From assembly GCA_050740255.1 (NCBI GenBank), contig JBOICV010000098.1, positions 1 through 48,494 of the forward strand: DNA of 48,494 nt, read 5' to 3'. Positions 32,136 through 41,783 of the stretch are shown here, piece after piece. The position numbers and the translations under genes were made by a program. A model generated the notes under the pieces. The model did not search any database. It was not told the DNA's origin and saw only the letters and a list, made by a program, of their open reading frames with translations. Origin of the DNA: JBOICV01 sp050740255. Lineage in GTDB: Bacteria; Pseudomonadota; Gammaproteobacteria; Nevskiales; JBOICV01. How positions within the stretch are numbered: the first letter of the stretch is position 1; each line of letters begins with the position of its first letter.

Positions 32136-33845
32136 CTAGGCGGGTTCCAGCGCCTCGATCACTAACTGCGGGCTGAGCAGGCCGCGGTACTCATTCACTT
32201 CCAGCCGGTAAGCCGCCAGAATCTGGCTTCCAACCGCCAGCGGGCGCGTCTCGCGAAACGCGATTGCGTCCAGCGTGTGATTCTGTTCCGGCCTGCGCAG
32301 CTTGAGCTTCAAGTGCTGTTCTCCGACCACGCGGGCTTCGGCCACCTCGAAATGCCCATGGAACTGCGGCTCGGGAAAGCCTTGCCCCCAGGGCCCACCG
32401 TCGCGCAAGGCCTGCGCGCCTTCCAGTCCGCAGTCTGCCGCGCTTAACTCGCCATCGCTTTCTATGACCCGCTGGATTTGCTCCGGCCGCAGCAGCCGGC
32501 GCGTTTCTGCCGCGAAGGCTTCCGTGAACGCCGCCAGTTGCGCGTGCTCCAGGCTCAGGCCGGCCGCCATGGCGTGGCCACCAAATCTGCTGATCAGCCC
32601 GGGATGGCGCGCGGCAATCGCATCGAGCGCATCGCGGATGTGGAAACCCGGCACCGAGCGGCCCGAACCTTTAAGCGTAGCGCCGGCCTCGTCGCCCGGC
32701 GCAAACACGATCGCGGGGCGGTGATAGCGCTCACGCAGGCGCGTTGCTACCAGGCCGACCACACCCTGGTGCCAAGCTGCATCGTAAAGACATAAGCCGT
32801 AGGGCAGTTCCTCCGCGCCGTGCCGGGCCTCGATTGATTCAGCGACGGCCAGCGCCTCTTCCTGCATTTGCGTTTGCAGATCGCGGCGCTCGCGGTTAAG
32901 CGTATCCAGCTCACGCGCCATCGTCAGTGCGGTGGCATCATCCTGGCTCATCAGGCATTCAATGCCACGCGCCATGTTCTCCAGGCGTCCGGCAGCGTTG
33001 AGCCGTGGTCCAAGGAAGAAGCCAAGGTCGCCGCTGGTCAGTTGCGCCGGCGAACGGCCGGCGACTTGCGCCAAGGCGCGCAAGCCCGGCCGCGCGCGGC
33101 CGGTGCGCATGCGGCTCAGGCCGTTCTGCACCAGAATGCGGTTGTTCTGGTCGAGCGGCACGACATCGGCCACCGTGCCCAGGGCAACCAGATCCAGCAA
33201 CTCGGCGAGATTCGGCAATGCGGCGGCGCCGCGCGCGCGCAATTGCGCGCGCAGCGCGATCATCACGTAGAAAATTACCCCTACGCCGGCCAGCGCCTTG
33301 CTGGGGAAAGCGCAGCCCGGCTGATTCGGGTTTACCATTGCGTCCGCGTCGGGCAGAACCGCACCCGGCAGATGGTGATCTGTGATCAGCACCCGCATAC
33401 CCGCCAGTCTGGCCGCAGCCACACCTTCGATACTGGAGATGCCGTTGTCTACCGTGATGAGCAGATCCGGCTGCTGCACACGCGCCAGTTGCACAATCTC
33501 CGGCGTCAGGCCGTAACCGTAGCGAAAGCGATCCGGCACCAGATAGCCGACATCGCGCAAACCGAACTGACGCAGGGCGGTGACCGCGACAGCGGTACCG
33601 GTCGCACCATCGGCGTCGTAATCGCCCACCACCAGCACGCGCCATTGCTGATCCAGGGCACAAACCAGCAATAGCACTGCCTCATCAATGCCTTTCAAGC
33701 TGTTAAACGGTAGCAGGCGTTCGAGCGAAAGATCGAGTTCCTCGGCTTGAGCAAGACCGCGATTAAGATAAACCCGGCGCAATAGTGGATGCAGACTGGC
33801 GGGAAGTCGATCTTCGGAACAGAGATTACGCAGTTGGAGCCGCAT
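32136..33845 (-). CDS. recJ: Single-stranded-DNA exonuclease RecJ
   Basis: 569 residues. RecJ is a 5'-3' ssDNA exonuclease in recombination and mismatch repair. DHH-family motifs are present: VVGDYDADGATGT (I), LLITVDNGISS (II) and ITDHHLPG (III), followed by SRFGGHAMAAGLSL (DHHA1). The start ATG at 33845 gives MRLQLRNLCSEDRLP. It converges on the FHA gene with 10 bases between stops. Confidence 0.96.
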   Translation of the reverse strand: MRLQLRNLCSEDRLPASLHPLLRRVYLNRGLAQAEELDLSLERLLPFNSLKGIDEAVLLLVCALDQQWRVLVVGDYDADGATGTAVAVTALRQFGLRDVGYLVPDRFRYGYGLTPEIVQLARVQQPDLLITVDNGISSIEGVAAARLAGMRVLITDHHLPGAVLPDADAMVNPNQPGCAFPSKALAGVGVIFYVMIALRAQLRARGAAALPNLAELLDLVALGTVADVVPLDQNNRILVQNGLSRMRTGRARPGLRALAQVAGRSPAQLTSGDLGFFLGPRLNAAGRLENMARGIECLMSQDDATALTMARELDTLNRERRDLQTQMQEEALAVAESIEARHGAEELPYGLCLYDAAWHQGVVGLVATRLRERYHRPAIVFAPGDEAGATLKGSGRSVPGFHIRDALDAIAARHPGLISRFGGHAMAAGLSLEHAQLAAFTEAFAAETRRLLRPEQIQRVIESDGELSAADCGLEGAQALRDGGPWGQGFPEPQFHGHFEVAEARVVGEQHLKLKLRRPEQNHTLDAIAFRETRPLAVGSQILAAYRLEVNEYRGLLSPQLVIEALEPA

Positions 33846-33943
33846 GCTTTGCTTAGGTGTACGAAGGGCAATCAGCGGACTATGAGTCAGGTCGTACTGA
33901 TATGCTGATTACAATATCACTCCATAAGTAACTTACAGTCAGC

Positions 33944-35584
33944 ATGATCGCGGTCGTTGAGGCGGCGAAAGCGGGTTTGTTTGGCCGCCGACACTGGATT
34001 CCAAATCTGATCGCCGGGGTCATTGTCGGTGTCGTTGCGCTGCCACTGGCGATGGCCTTCGCCATCGCCTCGGGCGTCAAGCCGGAACAGGGTATTTATA
34101 CTGCGATTCTTGCCGGTCTTGCGGTCTCGCTCTTTGGCGGCAGCCGCATCCAGATCGCGGGGCCAACCGGCGCATTCATCGTCATACTCGCTGCAGTAAC
34201 CGCCCAGCACGGTGTGGACGGGCTCCTGCTCGCCACCCTGATGGCCGGGGCCATGCTCATCTTCCTCGGTGTTGCCAAGTTCGGCGGGGTGATCCGCTTC
34301 ATTCCAGATCCGGTGATTCTCGGCTTCACTGCCGGCATCGGTGTGATCATCTGGGTCGGGCAGTGGAAGGATTTTTTGGGCCTATCCGGGGTCAGTGGCG
34401 CATATTTCCACGAAAAATTCTGGCACTTGCTGCAAATCCTGCCCCAATTTCACCCTGCGACAACTGTTCTGGCGCTGGCAAGCCTGCTGCTCGTGATCTA
34501 CGGGCCGCGTGTTCCGGGTCTCAATCGCGTACCGGGACCACTGATCGCCGTGCTGCTGGTCACTGCCACGCAGTCGCTATTCCATTTCGAGGGCGTCGCC
34601 ACCATCGCCAGCGCCTTCGGTGGCATCCCCCGGGGCCTGCCGCACTTTGCTTTGCCCGACGTCACCTTTGATCGGCTGGTTACTCTGCTACCTGCCGCGT
34701 TCACCATCGCGATGCTCGGGGCGATTGAATCGCTTTTATCCGCCGTGGTTGCGGATGGCATGGCGGGCACGCGGCACAACTCCAATCAGGAATTGATTGG
34801 ACAGGGCATCGCCAACGTGGTCTCGCCATTGTTTGGCGGCTTCGCCGCGACCGGTGCTATCGCGCGCACCGCCACCAATTTTCGCAACGGGGCCACCGGG
34901 CCGCTGGCCGGAATTGTGCACTCGGTAACGCTGGTGCTGATTCTGCTGTTGCTGGCGCCGCTGGCGGCGCAGATCCCGCTCTGTGTGCTGGCCGCAATCC
35001 TGTTTGTGGTCGCCTGGAATATGAGCGAGGTCAGGCATTTCATCCGCATGACGCGCAAGGCGCCGCGTGCGGACGTGTTAATCCTGTTGACCACGTTTAC
35101 CCTGACGGTGTTTACCGATCTGGTCATCGCCGTCAACATCGGCGTAATTCTGGCGATGTTTCACTTCCTGCAGCGAATGGCTTCTTCAGTCGAGGTTCTC
35201 AAGCTTGACGAAGGGCAACTGCAGACCGAGCTGGCGGCAAATGGCGGTGCCCAACTCCCTTCGGACGTGTTGGTCTATTCGATTGAAGGTCCCTTCTTCT
35301 TCGGTGCCGTGGAAAGCCTGGAACGCGCGCTGGAACAGACCCACACCGATCCGCGCTGCATGGTGATCCGGCTGAGTCGAGTACCGTTCATGGACATCAC
35401 GGGCATCCAGGCATTGGAGGAAGCCATCCAGAACCTGGGGCAGCGCGGTGTGCGCGTTTTGCTGTGCGAGGCCAATCCGCGCATCCTGCGCAAGCTGGTG
35501 CGGGCCGGACTGGTTCGGCGTGACGAGGTACCGATACGCTATTACCGCGAGTTCCGGCTGGCGATAGAGGCCTGCGCCGGCTAA
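33944..35584 (+). CDS. SulP family anion transporter with STAS domain
   Basis: 546 residues with 10-12 membrane segments and a C-terminal STAS domain (about 440-540, VYSIEGPFFFGAVESLERAL, DITGIQALEEAIQNLG). The N-terminus GRRHWIPNLIAGVIVGVVAL and AGPTGAFIVILAAV are typical of SulP. Known members carry sulfate, bicarbonate or dicarboxylates, and the substrate cannot be read from sequence. It faces thrC and has 98 bases between it and recJ, a region with no clear promoter. Confidence 0.93.
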   Translation: MIAVVEAAKAGLFGRRHWIPNLIAGVIVGVVALPLAMAFAIASGVKPEQGIYTAILAGLAVSLFGGSRIQIAGPTGAFIVILAAVTAQHGVDGLLLATLMAGAMLIFLGVAKFGGVIRFIPDPVILGFTAGIGVIIWVGQWKDFLGLSGVSGAYFHEKFWHLLQILPQFHPATTVLALASLLLVIYGPRVPGLNRVPGPLIAVLLVTATQSLFHFEGVATIASAFGGIPRGLPHFALPDVTFDRLVTLLPAAFTIAMLGAIESLLSAVVADGMAGTRHNSNQELIGQGIANVVSPLFGGFAATGAIARTATNFRNGATGPLAGIVHSVTLVLILLLLAPLAAQIPLCVLAAILFVVAWNMSEVRHFIRMTRKAPRADVLILLTTFTLTVFTDLVIAVNIGVILAMFHFLQRMASSVEVLKLDEGQLQTELAANGGAQLPSDVLVYSIEGPFFFGAVESLERALEQTHTDPRCMVIRLSRVPFMDITGIQALEEAIQNLGQRGVRVLLCEANPRILRKLVRAGLVRRDEVPIRYYREFRLAIEACAG

Positions 35585-35591
35585 CCGGCAG

Positions 35592-36704
35592 CTATGGGCC
35601 GGTGATGTGCTGCAGCAGCGCGGCTTTCACGGCCTTGAGCTCAGCCGGCACCTTGAGCAGCTTGCTGCCACCCTGTTTGAGCGCGATGTCCGGATCTTTC
35701 AAGCCATGACCCGTGAGCGTGCAAATCACGCGGCTGCCGGCGGGAATTTTGCTGTTCTTCAGATCGCGCAAGGCGCCGGCCACCGAAGTCGCGGAAGCGG
35801 GCTCACAAAACACGCCCTCCGCCGCCGACAGCAAACGCTGGGCCGCGAGAATCTCCTCGTCGCTGAGCTCATCAAACCAGCCGCCTGACTCCTTCTGCAC
35901 TTTCCAGGCGTGATCCCAGCTCTGTGGATGACCGATACGGATGGCGGTCGCCACGGTTTCCGGATGATCCACCATGTGGCCGCGTAAAAACGGGGCGCTG
36001 CCCGCCGCCTGATAGCCGACCATAACAGGCCGCTGGAAATCGGCCTTGCCCAGCACATAACCGTCCACGCTGGCCGAAGTGCGCTGACCCACCGATTCGC
36101 TATAGCCCATCCAATAGGCCGTGATATTGCCGGCATTGCCAACCGGCAGACAGTGGTAGTCCGGCGCGCTGCCCAGCTCTTCGACGATTTCGAAAGCCGC
36201 GGTCTTTTGACCCTGCAGACGAAACGGATTGATGGAGTTGACGATGGTTACCGGTGCGTGAGTGGCGACGTCTTTCACCAGTTGCATGCCGGCGTCGAAG
36301 TTGCCCTCGATTTGCAAGACCACTGCACCGTGCACCATGGCCTGGGCCAGCTTGCCCATGGCGATCTTCCCTTCCGGAATCAGCACGAATGCGGTAATGC
36401 CGGCACGAGCGGCATAAGCCGCCGCAGAGGCTGAGGTATTACCGGTGGACGCACAGATGATGGCGCGGCTGCCCTCTTCCACCGCCTTGGTCACGGCCAT
36501 GGTCATGCCGCGATCCTTGAACGAACCGGTCGGATTCAGACCCTCGAACTTCACGTAGAGCTCGACTTTGAGCCCCAAGGCCTGCGGAATATTGCGTAGC
36601 TGAATCAGCGGCGTCGCACCCTCGCCCAATGAAACGGCAGGGGTTGTGGCGCCGATAGGCAGGCGCGCGCGGTAGCGGTCTATTAAACCGGTATAACGGG
36701 ACAT
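35592..36704 (-). CDS. thrC: Threonine synthase
   Basis: 370 residues, the short type. It makes threonine from O-phosphohomoserine using PLP; Lys63 in SFKDRG is the PLP lysine. Typical stretches are AIICASTGNTSASAAAYAARAG and LPVGNAGNITAYWMGY. It lies 5 bases downstream of hom on the same strand, giving two adjacent steps of the threonine branch. Confidence 0.95.
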   Translation of the reverse strand: MSRYTGLIDRYRARLPIGATTPAVSLGEGATPLIQLRNIPQALGLKVELYVKFEGLNPTGSFKDRGMTMAVTKAVEEGSRAIICASTGNTSASAAAYAARAGITAFVLIPEGKIAMGKLAQAMVHGAVVLQIEGNFDAGMQLVKDVATHAPVTIVNSINPFRLQGQKTAAFEIVEELGSAPDYHCLPVGNAGNITAYWMGYSESVGQRTSASVDGYVLGKADFQRPVMVGYQAAGSAPFLRGHMVDHPETVATAIRIGHPQSWDHAWKVQKESGGWFDELSDEEILAAQRLLSAAEGVFCEPASATSVAGALRDLKNSKIPAGSRVICTLTGHGLKDPDIALKQGGSKLLKVPAELKAVKAALLQHITGP

Positions 36705-36709
36705 GGTCT

Positions 36710-38002
36710 CTAAGCCAGGTGTTCGACGGAAAAACGCACTATCGGCGCTTTGACTACCGGTAGTTTCTGCATTTGGATCTCGGCATCCTGCATCGCGGCC
36801 TCTGCAACCTCGCCGGTCAGCAGCACCACCGGCACATCATCGCCTTCATGCGCCGGCTCCTTCTGCTGGATCGCCTCGATGCTAATTTTGTGTTCAGCAA
36901 GAATCGCGGTAATCGCGGCGAGCACACCGGGTTGATCCGCAACCAGCAGGCGCAGGTAGTGCGCGCTTTTGCGCGCACCTGTCGGCACCACCGGCAGCGC
37001 CCGAATACCCTGCGACGGAAAGCCCAACGCCGGTGACCGCACACCGCGCGCCGCTTCGATCATGTCGGCCACGATCGCAGAAGCAGTGGCCAGGCCGCCG
37101 GCGCCGGCGCCGCTGTAGACCGTCGAGCCGGCGGCATTGCCTTGCACCATCACTGCATTCGTCACGCCGCCGATGGCGGCCAGCAGATGCGACTTTGGCA
37201 CCAGCGTCGGCAGCACGCTTAAGGAAACGCCGCGCGTATCGCTGCGCGCCAGCGCCAAACTCTTGATGCGGTAGCCCAACTCGTCCGCATAGCGGATATC
37301 GGCCGCCGTCACCGCGCCGATACCGCGGCAATGCACGGCTTCGAAAGCCAGCGGAATGCCAAAGGCCAGCGTTGCCAGAATCGCGAGCTTATGCGCCGCA
37401 TCGATACCGTCAACATCAGAACTCGGGTCGGCCTCGGCATAGCCGAGTTGCTGCGCCTCTTTAAGCACACCGGCAAAGTCAACGCCGCGCCGCTGCATCT
37501 CCGTCAGGATGAAATTGCAGGTGCCGTTGATGATGCCCGCCAGAGCGGTGACGCGATTGCCGGCCAGTCCGGCACGGAGGACCTTCAATATTGGAATGCC
37601 GCCGGCCACCGCCGCCTCGAATAGCAGCGTCGTGCCCTTTTGCTCGGCCTGCTGAATCAGGCGCGCGCCATGACGTGCGATGACCGCTTTGTTGGCGGTG
37701 ACCACCGCCTTGCCGCTGGCGAGCGCCTGCTCGATGACCTGAGTGGCGGGTTCCAGCCCGCCCATCACTTCAACAACCAGCTCCACCTCGGGCGACTTGA
37801 CCACGGCAAATGGATCTGTTGTCAGCTGAATGCCTTCGAGCAACGCAACGCGCGACTTGTCCAGGTCGCGCGCGCAGGCCAGCACCACGCGAAACTCAAG
37901 ACCCGCGCGGCGTACGATTTCCTCGCGGTTATCGCGCAAAACCAGCAGCACGCCGCTGCCGACCGTGCCCAGTCCGATGAGACCCACTCTTACCGTGCGC
38001 AT
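36710..38002 (-). CDS. hom: Homoserine dehydrogenase with ACT domain
   Basis: 430 residues. NAD(P)-binding motif GLGTVGSGVL at the start, the catalytic region around LTEMQRRGVDFAGVLKEAQ and GYAEADPSSDVDG, and a C-terminal ACT domain (about 345-430) for threonine feedback. It is the monofunctional type, not fused to aspartokinase. It lies between thrC and alaC in a three-gene unit with gaps of 5 and 1 bases. Confidence 0.96.
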   Translation of the reverse strand: MRTVRVGLIGLGTVGSGVLLVLRDNREEIVRRAGLEFRVVLACARDLDKSRVALLEGIQLTTDPFAVVKSPEVELVVEVMGGLEPATQVIEQALASGKAVVTANKAVIARHGARLIQQAEQKGTTLLFEAAVAGGIPILKVLRAGLAGNRVTALAGIINGTCNFILTEMQRRGVDFAGVLKEAQQLGYAEADPSSDVDGIDAAHKLAILATLAFGIPLAFEAVHCRGIGAVTAADIRYADELGYRIKSLALARSDTRGVSLSVLPTLVPKSHLLAAIGGVTNAVMVQGNAAGSTVYSGAGAGGLATASAIVADMIEAARGVRSPALGFPSQGIRALPVVPTGARKSAHYLRLLVADQPGVLAAITAILAEHKISIEAIQQKEPAHEGDDVPVVLLTGEVAEAAMQDAEIQMQKLPVVKAPIVRFSVEHLA

Positions 38003-38003
38003 G

Positions 38004-39245
38004 TCACGGCCCCTGCTTGAGCATTTTCTTGATGCCGCGCACCGCCTGGCGCGTGCGATGCTCGTTCTCGATCAGCGAGAAACGCACGTGATCGTCCCCG
38101 TAGTCGCCGAAGCCGACGCCGGGTGACACTGCGACCTTAGCCTCCGCCAGCAGACGCTTGGAGAACTCGAGTGAGCCCAGCGCCTTGAAGGGTTCCGGGA
38201 TCGGCGCCCAGACAAACATGGTTGCCCTGGGCTTTTCCAGCTTCCAATCAATGCCGTTCAAACCCTCGCAGAGTACGTCACGCCGTACGCGATACATGTG
38301 GCGGATGTCGGCCACGCAGTCCTGCGGACCATTGAGCGCCGCGATCGCTGCGACTTGAATGGGCGTGAACATGCCGTAGTCGAGATAGGACTTCATGCGC
38401 GTCAGCGCATACACCAACTCACGATTGCCCGACATGAAGCCGACGCGCCAGCCGGGCATGTTGTAGCTCTTCGACAGCGTGAAGAACTCCACCGCCACGT
38501 CCCTGGCGCCCGGCACCTGCAGGATGGAAGGTGCGGTATAACCGTCGAATACCAGATCGGAATAAGCCAGATCGTGAATCACCCATAATTCATACTCGCG
38601 CGCCAATGCGACCACGCGCTCGAAGAACGGCAACTCAACGCATTCGGTGGTGGGGTTCGCCGGAAAGCTCAGAATAAGCATCTTCGGGCGCGGCCAGGAC
38701 TCCTTGATGGCGCGCTCCAGCTCCTCAAAAAAGTCCACACCGGGTACGAGCCGCACGTGCCGCACATCGGCGCCGGCGATGATCACGCCATAGGGATGGA
38801 TCGGATAGCTCGGATTCGGCACCAGCACTACGTCGCCCTGCCCCAGCGTGGCCAGCATCAGATGCGCCAGACCTTCCTTCGAGCCGATGGTGACGATCGT
38901 CTCGCTGTCCGTATCCAGCTCGACCGCATAGCGCCGCTGGTACCAATCGCAGATCGCCTTGCGCAGCCGCGGAATGCCTTTCGACATGGAATAACGATGC
39001 GTGTCCTCGCGCTGCGCCGCTTCGATCAGCTTGTCGACGATGTGTTTCGGCGTCGGCTGGTCCGGGTTGCCCATGCCGAAGTCAATGATGTCCTCGCCGC
39101 GGGCGCGCGCCGCCTTCTTCAAATCCGTGACGATATTGAAGACATAGGGCGGCAGGCGCTTGATGCGCGGGAAGTCGGCTTTCACGGTAGCGCTCGGGGG
39201 CGGCTTGGCGGCCGCCGTATTAGTTAAGGGCGCGAATTTTAACAA
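38004..39245 (-). CDS. alaC: AlaC-type pyridoxal-phosphate aminotransferase
   Basis: Up to 413 residues. The body closely resembles AlaC/YfdZ-type glutamate-pyruvate aminotransferases: RLPPYVFNI, DFGMGNPDQPTP, IGSKEGLAHLML, FFTLSKSYNMPGW with the PLP lysine. It makes alanine from pyruvate. The start is uncertain: the outer boundary is TTG at 39245, but GTG at 39185 (VKADFPRIKRLPPYVF) better matches the usual length. It precedes hom by 1 base and is probably co-transcribed with hom and thrC. Confidence 0.88.
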   Translation of the reverse strand: MLKFAPLTNTAAAKPPPSATVKADFPRIKRLPPYVFNIVTDLKKAARARGEDIIDFGMGNPDQPTPKHIVDKLIEAAQREDTHRYSMSKGIPRLRKAICDWYQRRYAVELDTDSETIVTIGSKEGLAHLMLATLGQGDVVLVPNPSYPIHPYGVIIAGADVRHVRLVPGVDFFEELERAIKESWPRPKMLILSFPANPTTECVELPFFERVVALAREYELWVIHDLAYSDLVFDGYTAPSILQVPGARDVAVEFFTLSKSYNMPGWRVGFMSGNRELVYALTRMKSYLDYGMFTPIQVAAIAALNGPQDCVADIRHMYRVRRDVLCEGLNGIDWKLEKPRATMFVWAPIPEPFKALGSLEFSKRLLAEAKVAVSPGVGFGDYGDDHVRFSLIENEHRTRQAVRGIKKMLKQGP

Positions 39246-39264
39246 TATTCGCGCACTGTGGTGT

Positions 39265-40248
39265 TCAACCGGGCAAGACGTCCTCGCTCAAGCCGGTCTT
39301 ACGCAGCATGCGGCGCAGGCGCTTAATGGCTTCCAGTTGAATCTGCCGCACGCGTTCGCGAGTCACCCCCAGCTCGGCGCCGACTTCCTCCAAGGTGGCG
39401 CGCTCGCCGTGATCCAGGCCGAAGCGGCGCACGATGACCTGGCGTTGTTTGAACGGCAGTTGCGCCAGCCACGAGTTCAACAGCTCGCGCAAGCGCCCGG
39501 CAGTGAGAATGTCTTCCGGCCGCTCGACACTCTCATCGGCCAGCATATCCAGCAGGCTTTTGTCGCCGTCCGCACCGATCGCAGCGTCGGTCGAAGCGAT
39601 AGGCTCTTTCAGGCCGCGCAAGCGCTCGACCTCGTCCAGCGATTGATGAAAAGCATCGGCCATATCTTCGACGCTGGGCTCACGCTCCAGCGTTTGCGCG
39701 AGCCGGCGATTGTTTCGCAGGAAAGTGTTCAACTCCTTGGCGATATGAATCGGCAAGCGCACCACCCGGCCCTGATTGATCACGCCGCGCTCGATGGCCT
39801 GGCGGATCCACCAGGTCGCATAGGTCGAGAAGCGCCAGCCGAGCTCGGGATTGAAGCGCTCCACCGCATGAATCAGACCAAGATTGCCCTCCTCGATCAA
39901 ATCCAGCAACGGCAGACCGCGGCCGAGATAGCGGCGGGCGATTTTGACGACCAGGCGTAGATTGCTTTCGATCATGCGCCTGCGCGCCGTTGCATCGCCT
40001 TTGCGCACGCAGCGGCCGAGACTGACTTCCTGCTCGGCCGTCAGCAAGGGTGAGAAACCAATCTCGCTGAGATAAAGCGCGGTCGCGTCGAGTTCAGCGC
40101 CAAGCTCTGGCGCCAAGCCGCTGAGTTCGGTCAGCTCCTCCTGCTCGACGCCATTCTCCTGCGGCTGCAGCAGTGTGTCCGTTTCGATCGGCGGTGCGGA
40201 AGGGCGGCGTGAACGCCGCGAATGCGATGCGCTACGTACTTCGGCCAT
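39265..40248 (-). CDS. rpoS: RNA polymerase sigma factor RpoS
   Basis: 327 residues. Sigma region 1.2 starts at DATALYLSEIGFSPLLTAEQE; region 2 has NLRLVVKIARRYLGRGLPLLDLIEEGNLGLIHAVERF and STYATWWIRQAIERG; region 4 has LTRERVRQIQ-like GVTRERVRQIQLEAIKRLR. It directs stationary-phase and stress transcription. The gene follows nlpD, pcm and surE in the standard gammaproteobacterial order, with 42 bases from nlpD. Confidence 0.96.
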   Translation of the reverse strand: MAEVRSASHSRRSRRPSAPPIETDTLLQPQENGVEQEELTELSGLAPELGAELDATALYLSEIGFSPLLTAEQEVSLGRCVRKGDATARRRMIESNLRLVVKIARRYLGRGLPLLDLIEEGNLGLIHAVERFNPELGWRFSTYATWWIRQAIERGVINQGRVVRLPIHIAKELNTFLRNNRRLAQTLEREPSVEDMADAFHQSLDEVERLRGLKEPIASTDAAIGADGDKSLLDMLADESVERPEDILTAGRLRELLNSWLAQLPFKQRQVIVRRFGLDHGERATLEEVGAELGVTRERVRQIQLEAIKRLRRMLRKTGLSEDVLPG

Positions 40249-40290
40249 GGCTCTACACTAACAGCACGGCGCAGCGCTTGCAGTAGTGAA

Positions 40291-41112
40291 TTATTTCTTG
40301 GGTAAGACCTCGTAAGGATTAATCGGCTTGCCGTCGCGCCGCACTTCGAAATACAACAGCGGCTGGTTCTGCGGACCGATACCCATGGCCGCAATCTGCT
40401 GACCGCCGACCACCTCGTCCCCTTCGCGCACCAGCAGGCGATCATTGTGGCCATAAGCGCTCAGGTAGGATTCATCGTGCTTGACGATGGTGAGCAGACC
40501 GTAGCCTTTCAAGCCACTGCCGGCGTAGACCACGCGCCCGCCGCGCGCCGCGCGTATCGCCTGACCTTGCGCACCCGGAATATCAATACCCTTGCGTCCG
40601 CCGGCACTTTGCGTGGGACCGGCTTTGCCTTGCGTAGGCCAGCCCCAGGGACCGGCAAAGGCCACGACGCTTGGAGCGGATGCGGGCGCCGGTAGCCGCT
40701 GCGCGGGTTCAGCTTCCGCACCGGATTCAACGGTGCCCATCGGCGGTTTCGATGGTGTCACCGGTCGCGTCTCCAGCGGCTTGCTCGCGCCCATGGGCCT
40801 GGTTTCCACTTGACGACCTGGCGCCGGCTGGGGCTTCGCTTTTGCGACCTGCGGCTCTTCCGGATAGCCGCCGAAAGGATGCAGCACCAGCCGCTGGCCT
40901 GGAAAAATCCGGTACGGCGGCTTTAGCCGGTTCCAGCGCGCCAGATCACGGTAGTCGACCTCCTGTGACCAGGCGATGGAGTAAACCGTATCGCCGGTGC
41001 CGACGATATGCTCTTCCGTTTCCGGGAATATCGCGTGCCGACCGCAGGCAGCGGCCCCGGCAATGACCAGAAACGCCACGGCGACAAGCGCAACGCGCTG
41101 CAAGCGATTCAT
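40291..41112 (-). CDS. nlpD: NlpD-like LysM / LytM-domain lipoprotein
   Basis: 273 residues. A lipoprotein signal with Ala-Ala-Ala-Cys lipobox (Cys about 23) is followed by a LysM domain (about 33-78), a Pro-rich linker and a C-terminal LytM/M23 domain (about 160-270). The zinc ligands are incomplete: the first HxxxD motif reads RKGID and the last has LYFEVR in place of the HxH-type motif, as in E. coli NlpD. That protein does not cut peptidoglycan but activates amidase AmiC. It overlaps pcm by 4 bases. Confidence 0.92.
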   Translation of the reverse strand: MNRLQRVALVAVAFLVIAGAAACGRHAIFPETEEHIVGTGDTVYSIAWSQEVDYRDLARWNRLKPPYRIFPGQRLVLHPFGGYPEEPQVAKAKPQPAPGRQVETRPMGASKPLETRPVTPSKPPMGTVESGAEAEPAQRLPAPASAPSVVAFAGPWGWPTQGKAGPTQSAGGRKGIDIPGAQGQAIRAARGGRVVYAGSGLKGYGLLTIVKHDESYLSAYGHNDRLLVREGDEVVGGQQIAAMGIGPQNQPLLYFEVRRDGKPINPYEVLPKK

Positions 41113-41783
41113 TCTGTTTGTTGAATTCCGGGCAGCAAGGGCACAAAACTGACCGCATCGTGCAGCTTTTGTTCAAAGCCGCGCTCCTTCCGCCGCATCA
41201 CCACCAGACGCTGAATGCCACGATCGCCCACCGGCATGATCAATCGTCCGCCGACGCGTAACTGCTCCAGCAATGCCGGCGGCACTATCGGGGCCGCGGC
41301 AGTGACGATGATGCCCTCGAAGGGTGCGTAGTCCGGCAGGCCGAGCGTGCCGTCGGACAGACGCAGGCGCACGCGCGTGTAACGCAACGCGCGCAGACGT
41401 TGCCGGGCCAGCTCGTGCAGCGGTTTGAGACGCTCAGTGGAATAGATAGTCAAGCCTAGCTCGGCTAGTACCGCTGTCTGATAGCCGCTGCCGGTTCCCA
41501 CTTCCAGCACTTCGCGCGGCTTGCCGTCGGCGATCAGGAGTTCTGTCATCCAGGCCACCACCAGCGGCTGGGAAATAGTCTGGCCATAGCCGATCGGCAG
41601 CGCGGTGTTGTCGTAGGCGCGGCTGGTCAGCGCCTCTTCCACAAACTGATGCCGCGGCACCCGCTCGATGGCCGCGAGCACCTCGGTGCTGCTGATGCCC
41701 TCGGCTTTCAGTTCCTGCACCAATCGACTACGGCTGCGATCGGAGGCCATGCCCTGGCCGAGCGCATGCGGGTGCCGAATCAT
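41109..41783 (-). CDS. pcm: Protein-L-isoaspartate O-methyltransferase
   Basis: 224 residues. It repairs damaged aspartate and asparagine residues. The SAM-binding motif VLEVGTGSGYQTAVLAEL and the upstream PIGYGQTISQPLVVAWMTELL are typical. It overlaps surE by 4 bases (ATGA) and nlpD by 4 bases, indicating translational coupling. Confidence 0.96.
   Translation of the reverse strand: MIRHPHALGQGMASDRSRSRLVQELKAEGISSTEVLAAIERVPRHQFVEEALTSRAYDNTALPIGYGQTISQPLVVAWMTELLIADGKPREVLEVGTGSGYQTAVLAELGLTIYSTERLKPLHELARQRLRALRYTRVRLRLSDGTLGLPDYAPFEGIIVTAAAPIVPPALLEQLRVGGRLIMPVGDRGIQRLVVMRRKERGFEQKLHDAVSFVPLLPGIQQTE

Noticed and set aside
32868..33674. Plus-strand open frame of 268 codons opposite recJ
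   Set aside because: Composition is a shadow of recJ, with no family likeness.
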